Positions 7,143-14,826 of a DNA stretch of 21,709 nt are shown here, piece after piece (position 1 is the stretch's first letter; every line of letters begins with the position of its first letter). Origin of the DNA: DUAL01 sp964478325 (GTDB taxonomy: Bacteria > Bacteroidota > Bacteroidia > Flavobacteriales > BACL11). Location: NCBI GenBank assembly GCA_964478325.1, contig CAYZIA010000016.1:1-21709 (forward strand), written 5' to 3'. The notes under the pieces were generated by a model. It did not search any database, was not told the DNA's origin, and saw only the letters and a program-made list of their open reading frames with translations. A program made the position numbers and the translations under genes.

Positions 7143-8609
7143 ATGCTCTTTAACTCCTTACAATTTTTAATTTTCTTTCCTATTGTGGTAAGTATTTTCT
7201 TTCTAATACCTCAAAAAAAGAGATGGATATTGCTTTTAATTGCTTCCTACTATTTCTATATGTGTTGGAAAGTGGAGTATATCGTATTAATTATCGCTTC
7301 TACTCTTATAGATTATTTTGTTGCTAAAAAAATGGCAGATTTAAAGGAGAAGGTCAAACGAAAGAAGTTTCTCCTAATTAGTTTATTCTCTAATCTTGGG
7401 ATTCTATTTGGCTTTAAATATTTCAACTTTGTAAATGAGAATGTGCAAGCCCTTTTTGATAATTTTAACATCTTTTATGGAGTCCCGGCTTTTGATGTTT
7501 TACTTCCTGTTGGAATTTCATTTTATACTTTTCAAACCCTAAGCTATACGATTGACGTATATAATGGGAAGACTCCCGTTCAGAATCATTTAGGAATATT
7601 TGCCGTATATGTTTCTTTTTTCCCTCAATTAGTTGCAGGACCTATTGAAAGATCAAGGCATTTATTACCACAATTTTATGTGGAACATAAATTTAGCTAC
7701 AATAGAGTAAAATATGGCTTACAACAAATGTTATGGGGATTCTTTAAAAAAGTAGTAATTGCTGACCGATTGGCAATAGTTGTAGATGGGGTTTACAACA
7801 ATTTAGATAATTATTCTGGAGTTGCACTTCTGGTTGCAACTCTCTTCTTTGCTTTCCAAATTTATTGTGATTTTTCAGGATATTCTGATATTGCAATTGG
7901 CTCAGCAAGAGTAATGGGATTTGAATTAATAGATAATTTCAAACGACCATATTTTTCAAAATCTATTTCAGAATTTTGGAGAAGATGGCATATTTCTCTT
8001 TCTACTTGGTTCCGTGATTATTTATATATTCCATTGGGAGGTAACAGGGTTGTAAAATGGAGATGGTATTATAATTTGTTTATCACCTTTCTTGTTAGTG
8101 GTTTTTGGCATGGTGCAAATTGGACTTTTTTAGCTTGGGGCTCACTTCATGGGGCTTACTTAATTATTGCAATTGCACTAATTAAACCAAAAGAATATAT
8201 TCTTAATCTGCTGAACGTAAAAGATAGTTTTATTCATAAAATATATCAGGTGACTTTCACCTTTGTGTTAGTTGTTTTTGCTTGGATTTTCTTTAGAGCA
8301 AATAATATTTCTGATGCCTTTTATGTAATAAATAATATGTTTGCTGATATAGGGGATTATACAGATCTTGAGAAAATGAAAGTTAATTTGAGAGGGCTTG
8401 GTGTTGGTATAAATGATATACTAATTAGCATAGGTCTTATTGCATTTATGGAGCTCTACAACTTGTATGAAAGAAGTGGAGATGTTTGGGAAAAATTAGA
8501 AAGAAAACCCATTTGGATAAGATGGAGTTTTTACTATATTTTATTATTCGGAATATTATTTTTAGCACCTTATTCTAGAGTAAATAACTTTATTTATTTT
8601 CAATTTTAG
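7143..8609 (+). CDS. MBOAT-family O-acyltransferase (AlgI-like)
   Basis: A 488-residue polytopic membrane protein of the MBOAT family, close in length and motif order to AlgI and DltB. Such proteins move an acyl (usually acetyl) group from the cytoplasm across the inner membrane for transfer to an extracytoplasmic polysaccharide. Visible motifs are LPVGISFYTFQTLSY at residues 121-135, QLVAGPI at 162-168, the RRWHISLSTWFRDYLYIPLGG block at 280-300, the catalytic-type His323 in FWHGANW and a second conserved His336 in SLHG. All expected residues are present and there is no truncation. Its stop is followed directly by the ATG of an SGNH protein, the usual partner arrangement of AlgI with AlgJ/AlgX. 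The gene lies inside the polysaccharide locus but on the opposite strand, so O-acylation of the local polymer is likely. The acyl donor and the acylated sugar are unknown. Confidence 0.92.
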   Translation: MLFNSLQFLIFFPIVVSIFFLIPQKKRWILLLIASYYFYMCWKVEYIVLIIASTLIDYFVAKKMADLKEKVKRKKFLLISLFSNLGILFGFKYFNFVNENVQALFDNFNIFYGVPAFDVLLPVGISFYTFQTLSYTIDVYNGKTPVQNHLGIFAVYVSFFPQLVAGPIERSRHLLPQFYVEHKFSYNRVKYGLQQMLWGFFKKVVIADRLAIVVDGVYNNLDNYSGVALLVATLFFAFQIYCDFSGYSDIAIGSARVMGFELIDNFKRPYFSKSISEFWRRWHISLSTWFRDYLYIPLGGNRVVKWRWYYNLFITFLVSGFWHGANWTFLAWGSLHGAYLIIAIALIKPKEYILNLLNVKDSFIHKIYQVTFTFVLVVFAWIFFRANNISDAFYVINNMFADIGDYTDLEKMKVNLRGLGVGINDILISIGLIAFMELYNLYERSGDVWEKLERKPIWIRWSFYYILLFGILFLAPYSRVNNFIYFQF

Positions 8610-9542
8610 ATGAACAAAGAGGTTAAAATATTATTGAGAAAAGGGAGTATTTTTATACTTCCAATAATTGCTTGGATTTGTATTGTAATTATTGTAGATC
8701 CATTTAATTATTTTAATGTGTCTAATACTATATCTAAAAATATAAAAGAAAAATCTGCTCAACAAATAAACTCACTTCTATATAATACTATTAATTTTAA
8801 GAACAATCTGACAAATAGTATAATTATTGGGGATTCAAGAATTAGAAAATTACCAACTGAAGAAATTAAGAAATTAACCGGTGATGATTACTACACCATG
8901 CATTCCAATCGTGCAAAACTAAATGAAATAATTGATTTATTTTGGTTTAGTGATTCGCTTTATTTTACTGCCAATTCTACTAATTTAGAAAATGTAATCA
9001 TTGGTATAAATTTCAATCTGTATAATGAATATTCCTACTCAAATAGAGTTGCAGATGTAAAAAAACTATTGAATAATAAATTGATTTATATCTTTAATTG
9101 GAATATTTTAGAAACTATTTATTTAGATTTTTTTAGCCTTAAGCCAAATAAGAAAAAAAATAAAGATAAATCTTGGGATTACATTATCAAAACTATTGCA
9201 AAAAATTATTATTCTAAATATAAACATCCAAAAGAAACCCTTTTACGATTAGAAGAAGTAGGAATCTACTGCAAAGCAAATAATATTAACTTAATATTCT
9301 TGATTGTCCCACACCACAAAGAATTTCACAATAGATTAGTGAAATTTAATTTAGTAGATGAAGAAGAAAATTTCAAAAATGATATAAAAAATATTGGGAG
9401 AGTCATTGATTTTGATTTTCCTAATTCAATAACAAATTGTAAGTCTTGCTTTAACGACCCTATTCATACTACTGATTCTATTGGAAAGATAATAGTTCGA
9501 GAAATTTTTTCAGATTCAATTATTATTGGCAGAGAATTATAA
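8610..9542 (+). CDS. Membrane-anchored SGNH-like protein, probable acyltransferase partner of the MBOAT protein
   Basis: A 310-residue protein with one N-terminal membrane helix (about residues 13-29) and an extracytoplasmic domain, as in AlgJ, AlgX, DltD and PatB-type partners of MBOAT proteins. The SGNH block I signature is IIIGDSR at residues 71-77, with S76 as the likely nucleophile. The C-terminal block V is DPIH at residues 283-286, giving the Asp-x-x-His pair. The intermediate Gly and Asn blocks are not clearly identifiable, so the assignment rests on these two motifs, the topology and the gene pair. It starts on the base after the MBOAT stop codon, so the two are translationally coupled. 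The predicted role is to accept the acyl group on the periplasmic side and pass it to the polymer. Overall resemblance to named families is low, and it may be a divergent lineage-specific version. Confidence 0.72.
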   Translation: MNKEVKILLRKGSIFILPIIAWICIVIIVDPFNYFNVSNTISKNIKEKSAQQINSLLYNTINFKNNLTNSIIIGDSRIRKLPTEEIKKLTGDDYYTMHSNRAKLNEIIDLFWFSDSLYFTANSTNLENVIIGINFNLYNEYSYSNRVADVKKLLNNKLIYIFNWNILETIYLDFFSLKPNKKKNKDKSWDYIIKTIAKNYYSKYKHPKETLLRLEEVGIYCKANNINLIFLIVPHHKEFHNRLVKFNLVDEEENFKNDIKNIGRVIDFDFPNSITNCKSCFNDPIHTTDSIGKIIVREIFSDSIIIGREL

Positions 9543-9692
9543 AAACAATCCTTTAAAATAGGACCTAATAATCAGTTGCCAAGTTTTAAAATTCTTTTGG
9601 ATCTCAGGATTAATAATAAATCGAATATTATTTTTAAAGAACAACCAAAAGATAAAAGCATATGCAAATATTCAACCTATTTTCTTTAGATA
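9543..9692. other. Convergent intergenic region with weak inverted repeats
   Basis: This 150-base gap separates the converging SGNH and GT2 genes and holds no credible open frame. An 8-base inverted repeat (TCTTTTGG at 9593-9600, CCAAAAGA at 9645-9652) encloses a smaller A/T-only one (AATAATA at 9612-9618, TATTATT at 9626-9632) that runs into a short T run at 9631-9635. It might act as a weak bidirectional terminator, but the stems have almost no G/C, so this is a low-certainty reading. Confidence 0.25.
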
Positions 9693-10445
9693 TTAGTTGT
9701 GGTTTCTAATAGTTTGCTTTAAGAAAAAATCACTTCTATATGTTTTCTTTGCTTCTGTTTTAAAGGATTTTGTTAAACTACCTACTTTATGATAAAATTT
9801 AATATTTGGTACATAATACATTTTATGCCTTCCATCTTTGTAAATTCTATAAGAAAAATCGGTGTCATCAAAATAAACAAAATATTTCTCGTCCATGAAA
9901 CCGATATCCTCAAATATCTCTTTTTTCGCTAAAAGACAGCAAGTTGGAGCATATTCTATCTTCTTAATTTCATCATATTGTCCTTTATCAATTTCTCCCA
10001 TGCCTCGGTGTAAAGGTAAAAACCCTTTGCTTTTTACAAACCAACTGCCAGCATACCAAATAACATCTTTATTGTGATAAAACATCATTTTTGGGCTTAT
10101 TAAGCTGCAATTCTTATCACTTTGAACTTGTAATAGTTTCTCAATTAAAGCATCTTCAAATTCTACATCATTATTAATCATCAAAATTTGATCACATCCT
10201 TCTTTTATGACTTCTTTTATCCCTTGATTATTAGCTCTTGCAACTCCAGAATTAATTTCATTTTTTATTAGTCTTAATCTAGAATCTTGCTCTTTTTCTA
10301 AAATTTCTAAAGTGGAGTCCGTGGAAGAATTGTCGATAACATACAATATAAAATTTTGATAGCTTTGATTCCAAATGCATTTCAAAAAGGGAACTAAAAC
10401 ATCAGCAGAATTATATGTAATAGTTACTATTCCTATTTTTTCCAT
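9693..10445 (-). CDS. GT2-family glycosyltransferase
   Basis: A 250-residue GT-A fold glycosyltransferase of family 2, similar in layout to rhamnosyltransferase-type enzymes. It shows the opening GIVTITYNSADVL, DNSSTD at residues 38-43, a donor-site MINNDVEFED at 89-98 that provides the metal-binding Asp, and an acceptor-side DDTD at 193-196 within VYFDDTDFSYRI, which probably contains the catalytic base. No membrane helix is evident, so it should act on lipid-linked acceptors from the cytoplasm. It is the last gene of the large minus-strand operon and overlaps the preceding sulfotransferase stop by 13 bases. At 250 residues it is short but still has both halves of the catalytic domain. The sugar and linkage are unknown. 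It and the GT4 enzyme are the only clear glycosyltransferases in the window. Confidence 0.88.
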   Translation of the reverse strand: MEKIGIVTITYNSADVLVPFLKCIWNQSYQNFILYVIDNSSTDSTLEILEKEQDSRLRLIKNEINSGVARANNQGIKEVIKEGCDQILMINNDVEFEDALIEKLLQVQSDKNCSLISPKMMFYHNKDVIWYAGSWFVKSKGFLPLHRGMGEIDKGQYDEIKKIEYAPTCCLLAKKEIFEDIGFMDEKYFVYFDDTDFSYRIYKDGRHKMYYVPNIKFYHKVGSLTKSFKTEAKKTYRSDFFLKQTIRNHN

Positions 10446-11302
10446 ACAGATAAATCTTTTGACAATAAACCTTCTAAAAGATTGATGTCATGGAGAAATA
10501 ATTCATTTATTTTTTTTCTTAACTTTAAAGATAATTCTGGTTTTTTATCCTTTTTGAAAAAAGTATGCTGCATCTTTTTTACTAAATTCTCTGTAATAAA
10601 AAACTTCAACAATCTCCTTATGCCCACAAAAGAATAAACTATTTTAATAAAGTTATTTTTTGGGATAATAAAAGTGTTATGTTGTTTTTCAACTTTTGGC
10701 TTAAAGTTACTATCCACCTCTAAAAAATGGTATACCTTTTTCATTACTATTTCTATATCTTTTTTAAGGTCCTGATAAAAAATAATATGGATATTTTCAC
10801 TGTCAAATATGTCTAAATATCTTTTTACTTGCTTAAAATATAACCCCAATTCAATATATTGTTGGTAAAATAATCTTGACTCTTTGTTATAAGATGTTCT
10901 TTCAATGACTTCTTCAAAAGTAGATTTAATTAATCCAAGCCGATAATCCATTAAATAATGAGAGAAAGCTCTATCTACTGGATTTCTCAACATTATAATA
11001 ATTTTCCCTTTGCTATTATATGCCTTTATTTTTTCTGGGACATCTTCATAAAAAAGATAAGAAACGCTCGCCTCTCCATATTTTTTTTCTTGAGCTATTA
11101 TTGGAAAAAGATTATGGTATTTCTCTAAAGTATCAATTCTGTTTTTCCCATAGTACAATCCTTGTTTTTGTATTGCAGAATCTGAAAAAAAATCTGTTTC
11201 TTTTTGGGTACTCATCTCAATCTCAGGGTGTTCATTTAAGTAATAATACAAAGAAGTTGTTCCAGCTTTTGGAGATCCTACTATGAAAAAATCTACTTTC
11301 AT
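10433..11302 (-). CDS. PAPS-dependent sulfotransferase
   Basis: A 289-residue soluble sulfotransferase that should transfer sulfate from PAPS to a hydroxyl or amino group, most likely on a sugar given the neighbours. The 5'-phosphosulfate loop GSPKAGTT spans residues 9-16, with Lys12 as the key residue. The 3'-phosphate site IIIMLRNPVDRAFSHYL lies around 101-117, with Arg106 and Ser114. The C-terminus ends in the DINLLEGLLSKDLSVW pattern shared with the sulfotransferases at 16082 and 16972, so these are related paralogues. Its start overlaps the stop of the preceding sulfotransferase by ATGA, and it overlaps the GT2 gene by 13 bases. There is no signal peptide, so sulfation should occur in the cytoplasm on a lipid-linked repeat before flipping. 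The substrate is unknown. Confidence 0.9.
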   Translation of the reverse strand: MKVDFFIVGSPKAGTTSLYYYLNEHPEIEMSTQKETDFFSDSAIQKQGLYYGKNRIDTLEKYHNLFPIIAQEKKYGEASVSYLFYEDVPEKIKAYNSKGKIIIMLRNPVDRAFSHYLMDYRLGLIKSTFEEVIERTSYNKESRLFYQQYIELGLYFKQVKRYLDIFDSENIHIIFYQDLKKDIEIVMKKVYHFLEVDSNFKPKVEKQHNTFIIPKNNFIKIVYSFVGIRRLLKFFITENLVKKMQHTFFKKDKKPELSLKLRKKINELFLHDINLLEGLLSKDLSVWKK

Positions 11303-12315
11303 TTGGCTATTATCCTTTGTTTTACAAATTCATTAATACTTCGTATCCTTTTGAAATTTAAAATAAGTGTAAAAAATGCTTTTATTGGAAAAATTATCAA
11401 ATAAAAAATACTAAATATTGGGGGAGTCACAAAACTTTTTAATTCATATCCATTAGCTTGCATTCTATCTTTTGTAAAAATCTGAGATAAATAAATTTCA
11501 GCAGTTGTTAGCCCTCCCTTTTTCCATTTCTCTATTTTAGTTGAATCTATTTCTAACTCATCTTCTTTGTCGAGTCCAGTTGAAGATCCAATATTTGGAA
11601 CTTCTAACATCCTTTTATCAAATGGTATTTCGATAAAATTACACAATTCCATAATTTTCTCTTGTGGATTTTGCAATAGTTCTTCAAATTTAATTTTAAT
11701 CACTCTTGGATTTTCTTCCATTTTATTTCCATGTAAAACAGCTGAATTCCAAAACTTTGCAGAGGTAATAGGATGGTAATTCACATAAGATCTTATTGTT
11801 TCTCTTAGTGGAATTTTACTAGCTCCTAGAAATCCTCTTTTCCATTTATTTTTTTGCGATAGCAATACATCTCTACTATCCCTAACCATATGTATGATCT
11901 TGGCATTTGGGAAATGAGATAAAAGCTCCTGAATATAAAATATGTTTTTAGGTGTTTGTTCGCATGTAATTGAACATCCATTCTCATGTGTTATTGTTTG
12001 TAAAAACTTTTCGTATACTTCAATTGATTTTAATTTAGCTACATCAGATAAAACAGCTTCCGACTTTTTATCAAACTGTTTAGGATTCTTTTTAAGAAAT
12101 ATCCCGTCTTGTTGAATAGCAAATAGCTTAGATAAAAGACATATAGCATCTTGCCTATCTATTAAACTATTTATCTCATCTTTTGAGCAAATCCAACCTA
12201 AAAAATGTATCTCTTCAAATGTAAAAATATCTTGATGTTTATTCAAAACTCTACCCATCATAGTTGTTCCGCATCTACCGCTACCAACAATAAATATTTG
12301 TTTTGTATTATTCAT
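11299..12315 (-). CDS. Sulfotransferase of a second, divergent subfamily
   Basis: About 338 residues from the ATG at 12315; a GTG further upstream at 12339 would overlap the glycosidase more and is less likely. The ATG overlaps the preceding TAA by 8 bases. The PAPS-binding loop is GSGRCGTT at residues 11-18, with Arg in place of the usual Lys position, and the 3'-phosphate site is HMVRDSRDVLLSQ at 142-154 (Arg145, Ser153). The VRDSRDV form, the longer central region and the hydrophobic stretch near the C-terminus (PPIFSIFYLIIFPIKAFF) set it apart from the other three sulfotransferases here. It resembles the Sulfotransfer_3-like group. The C-terminal hydrophobic part could bind the membrane. 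It is coupled to the next sulfotransferase by an ATGA overlap. The acceptor is unknown; the local polysaccharide is the likely target. Confidence 0.85.
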   Translation of the reverse strand: MNNTKQIFIVGSGRCGTTMMGRVLNKHQDIFTFEEIHFLGWICSKDEINSLIDRQDAICLLSKLFAIQQDGIFLKKNPKQFDKKSEAVLSDVAKLKSIEVYEKFLQTITHENGCSITCEQTPKNIFYIQELLSHFPNAKIIHMVRDSRDVLLSQKNKWKRGFLGASKIPLRETIRSYVNYHPITSAKFWNSAVLHGNKMEENPRVIKIKFEELLQNPQEKIMELCNFIEIPFDKRMLEVPNIGSSTGLDKEDELEIDSTKIEKWKKGGLTTAEIYLSQIFTKDRMQANGYELKSFVTPPIFSIFYLIIFPIKAFFTLILNFKRIRSINEFVKQRIIAK

Positions 12316-13705
12316 GCAAATAAGAAATAAGCGTAACACTATTGGGTTTTATTGTAATTGAATTAGTTGATTGACCTATTCTTTTCTCTGAAGATAACTC
12401 GCCAATTGTATTTGCTTTATCAAATAAGTTTTTGCTGAAATAAGCATCTAAATTAATCTTTTTAGTATCCTCAAGCTCAATAATCACATCAACGGAATCC
12501 CAATTCAGAAAACAGGAATAAATTAATTCTTCATTATTGAAAATTAAATACTCAAAAACATTTGCTGATATTAACCTTTTTTTAATATTCATGCTCTTCA
12601 CATTGAAAATCTGTCCAATTAATCTTAAAGGATAATAAGTGCTTTGCATTTCTAAAAAATCCTTATTAATTCTAAAAATAGAACCGCTATAATCTCTTCC
12701 TCCCATATTATGATAAGTTGTAAGATTAATACTATTTAAATCAGAATTCCATAATAGCTCCAAAAAATAATTTGTGACAAAAAGTGACTGGAGCATTGTA
12801 TTTCCTGTTGTCCATGATATTTGCAGATTCCATTCAGTCACCCATATTGGTTTATTAAAGATCTTATTATATGTCAGGACTTCCTTAGGGTAATCTTCAT
12901 TAAAATAACTTAGAGCCCTACCTTTATATATTTCAAATGCTTCTTCTTTAGAGTCTCCTTCTGAAATTTCTGTAAGCATTTGTCCAAATTCTTTTTCCCC
13001 TTTTATTACTGTAGCATAGGAATGAATAATAATAGCATCATAAAAATTCATAGTTGCTAATTTTTTGTTCCAAATTGTATGTCTATGATTCTTTTGTCTA
13101 ACAAGTGGAGCTGCAACGATAGCAGTTTTAATATTAGGGAATCTTTGTTTGATTTTATCTGAACATTTCTTTGCTGATTTAATATATTTATCAATAGTAT
13201 ATCCTTTTACAAAAAATGTTCTATTTGATAACTCACTCCCTAATTCTACCCCAACAACCTTAATATTATGTAGCTGTATTTTTTCAATCATTTTAATAAT
13301 ATCATCATTATCAACAAACATATTTGCTACTAGTACAGCTTTAGAATTTGTTGCTTTTGCTAATACAATAAAATCATCAATATAGTTATGAGTATGTCCC
13401 TTCTTATTAGTTGACCTGACTAGGCTTCTAGATCTTTTTGGAAATCTGCCTCCATCATATTTGTCAATTTCTTCAAAATCAAATCCATATCCACTTGCAC
13501 CATAATGATAATAATTCCCTACTGCTCCGCCAGGGAAACGTAATAATTGAGGTTGCAATTCAATAATCTTATTAAGAAAAAAAGTGTCTTGCACATCACA
13601 ATAAGTAAAGGTGTTAGAAGTTGCAAATCCAAATAGATTTTTTCTACTCTGTTGAGCAAAAGTAAATTCACAACATATTAACATTAGAGCTACTATCTTT
13701 TTCAT
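12308..13705 (-). CDS. Secreted clan GH-A glycoside hydrolase, GH51/GH79/GH39-like
   Basis: A 465-residue protein with a cleavable signal peptide (about residues 1-18, ending TFAQ), so it acts in the periplasm or outside the cell. It has the TIM-barrel signs of retaining clan GH-A enzymes: LRFPGG at 55-60, the acid/base region VELGSE with Glu158, a HSY motif near 228-230 and the nucleophile region PIWVTEWN with Glu291. The acid/base motif differs from the usual Asn-Glu by having Ser before Glu, which is unusual, since clan GH-A typically has Asn there. A C-terminal beta domain follows. It lies between the epimerase (ATGA overlap) and a sulfotransferase, deep in a synthesis operon, much like PslG in Pseudomonas. 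A trimming, length-control or release role on the local polymer is inferred. The family number cannot be fixed by eye. Confidence 0.72.
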   Translation of the reverse strand: MKKIVALMLICCEFTFAQQSRKNLFGFATSNTFTYCDVQDTFFLNKIIELQPQLLRFPGGAVGNYYHYGASGYGFDFEEIDKYDGGRFPKRSRSLVRSTNKKGHTHNYIDDFIVLAKATNSKAVLVANMFVDNDDIIKMIEKIQLHNIKVVGVELGSELSNRTFFVKGYTIDKYIKSAKKCSDKIKQRFPNIKTAIVAAPLVRQKNHRHTIWNKKLATMNFYDAIIIHSYATVIKGEKEFGQMLTEISEGDSKEEAFEIYKGRALSYFNEDYPKEVLTYNKIFNKPIWVTEWNLQISWTTGNTMLQSLFVTNYFLELLWNSDLNSINLTTYHNMGGRDYSGSIFRINKDFLEMQSTYYPLRLIGQIFNVKSMNIKKRLISANVFEYLIFNNEELIYSCFLNWDSVDVIIELEDTKKINLDAYFSKNLFDKANTIGELSSEKRIGQSTNSITIKPNSVTLISYLHE

Positions 13706-14826
13706 TTGAGTAATCCTTTTTGTTTTAATTCTTCAATAGAATCTTCATATTTATCTATATGAACTTTCTGCGTTTTTGCCCATACCACAAGCTTTGAGGC
13801 CCCCGTTACTAAATCAATTTTTGGTTTAAAGCCTAAAACACTCTTAATCTTAGTGAAATCTGCATAATTATGTCTTATATCTCCTAAACGATATCTACCG
13901 CTAATTTTAATACTTATATTAGAATTATATAACTTTTTTAAGATATGTGCTACCTCAAAAATAGAGGTAGGAGCACCCGAACCAACATTAAATATTTGAT
14001 GATTTGCTTCCTGTTTTCTCAAAGCTAAAATGGTTGCATCTACAGCGTCATCAATATAAATAAAATCTCTACTTTGTTTACCATCCTCATAAATATCAAT
14101 ATCATTCCCATTTAAAATTCTTGTTGAAAATATAGAAAGAATCCCGGTATATGGATTAGAAAGCGATTGACTAGGACCATACACATTTTGAAATCTTAAA
14201 GCAACTGTTGGAATATGTAATATTTTTCCTATTAATAGCATTAATTGTTCTTGGTGTTGTTTTGTTATACCATAAATAGATGAAGGGTGAATTCTTGAAC
14301 TTTCATCAGTTGCTCTTAATTCTAACTCATTATTACAAATATTACAAAGAGGATTAAACTTTTCTTTTGACATATTTTTATCTTCTCTCTGATTTGGATA
14401 CACAACACCATCATTTTTGCAAAAATATTTTCCTTCACCATATATTGAACGTGAAGAAGCAATTATCAATTTTTTAATAGTATGTTTTTTATTGGTCAAA
14501 AAATCTAACAAATTTGCTGTTCCTAAAATATTTACGTCATTATATCTTTCAATCTCATACATTGATTGTCCTGTACCAGTCTCTGACGCTAAATGAATTA
14601 CAGCATCTTGTCCATCTAATGCCTTGTCCCAGTCTAATTTATTTCGCACATCTCCTTTTATAAAATTAGAAATCTCCTTTACACTTTGAAAGAAAGGCGA
14701 ACCTTCCTCATGTATTTGTCTTGATAAATTATCTAGAATAGTAACATTATAGCCTAAACTAACTAATTTAATCGTTAGATTAGATCCTATAAATCCTGCT
14801 CCCCCAGTAATTAAAATATTTTTCAT
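13702..14826 (-). CDS. NAD-dependent sugar-nucleotide epimerase/dehydratase with CxxC insert (WbiB-like)
   Basis: A 374-residue extended short-chain dehydrogenase acting on nucleotide sugars. The NAD-binding GGAGFIGS is at residues 8-15, the catalytic Ser region at SSRSIYGEG (124-132) and the Tyr185-xxx-Lys189 pair in SSIYGITK. Between them sits an insert with Cys136 and a CNIC motif (Cys161, Cys164), which may bind a metal. This insert resembles dTDP-L-rhamnose 4-epimerase of the WbiB type, so production of a 6-deoxy-talose-like donor is possible. It overlaps the polymerase gene upstream and the glycosidase gene downstream by ATGA, so it is an integral part of the operon. It is intact. The substrate is uncertain: UDP-glucose-type epimerisation is also possible, because extended SDRs are hard to separate by eye. 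Confidence 0.82.
   Translation of the reverse strand: MKNILITGGAGFIGSNLTIKLVSLGYNVTILDNLSRQIHEEGSPFFQSVKEISNFIKGDVRNKLDWDKALDGQDAVIHLASETGTGQSMYEIERYNDVNILGTANLLDFLTNKKHTIKKLIIASSRSIYGEGKYFCKNDGVVYPNQREDKNMSKEKFNPLCNICNNELELRATDESSRIHPSSIYGITKQHQEQLMLLIGKILHIPTVALRFQNVYGPSQSLSNPYTGILSIFSTRILNGNDIDIYEDGKQSRDFIYIDDAVDATILALRKQEANHQIFNVGSGAPTSIFEVAHILKKLYNSNISIKISGRYRLGDIRHNYADFTKIKSVLGFKPKIDLVTGASKLVVWAKTQKVHIDKYEDSIEELKQKGLLK

Noticed and set aside
9593..9652. Strong intrinsic terminator between the converging genes
   Set aside because: The stems are short and nearly all A/T and the outer loop is over 40 bases, so only a weak structure can be claimed; listed as an intergenic region with low confidence.
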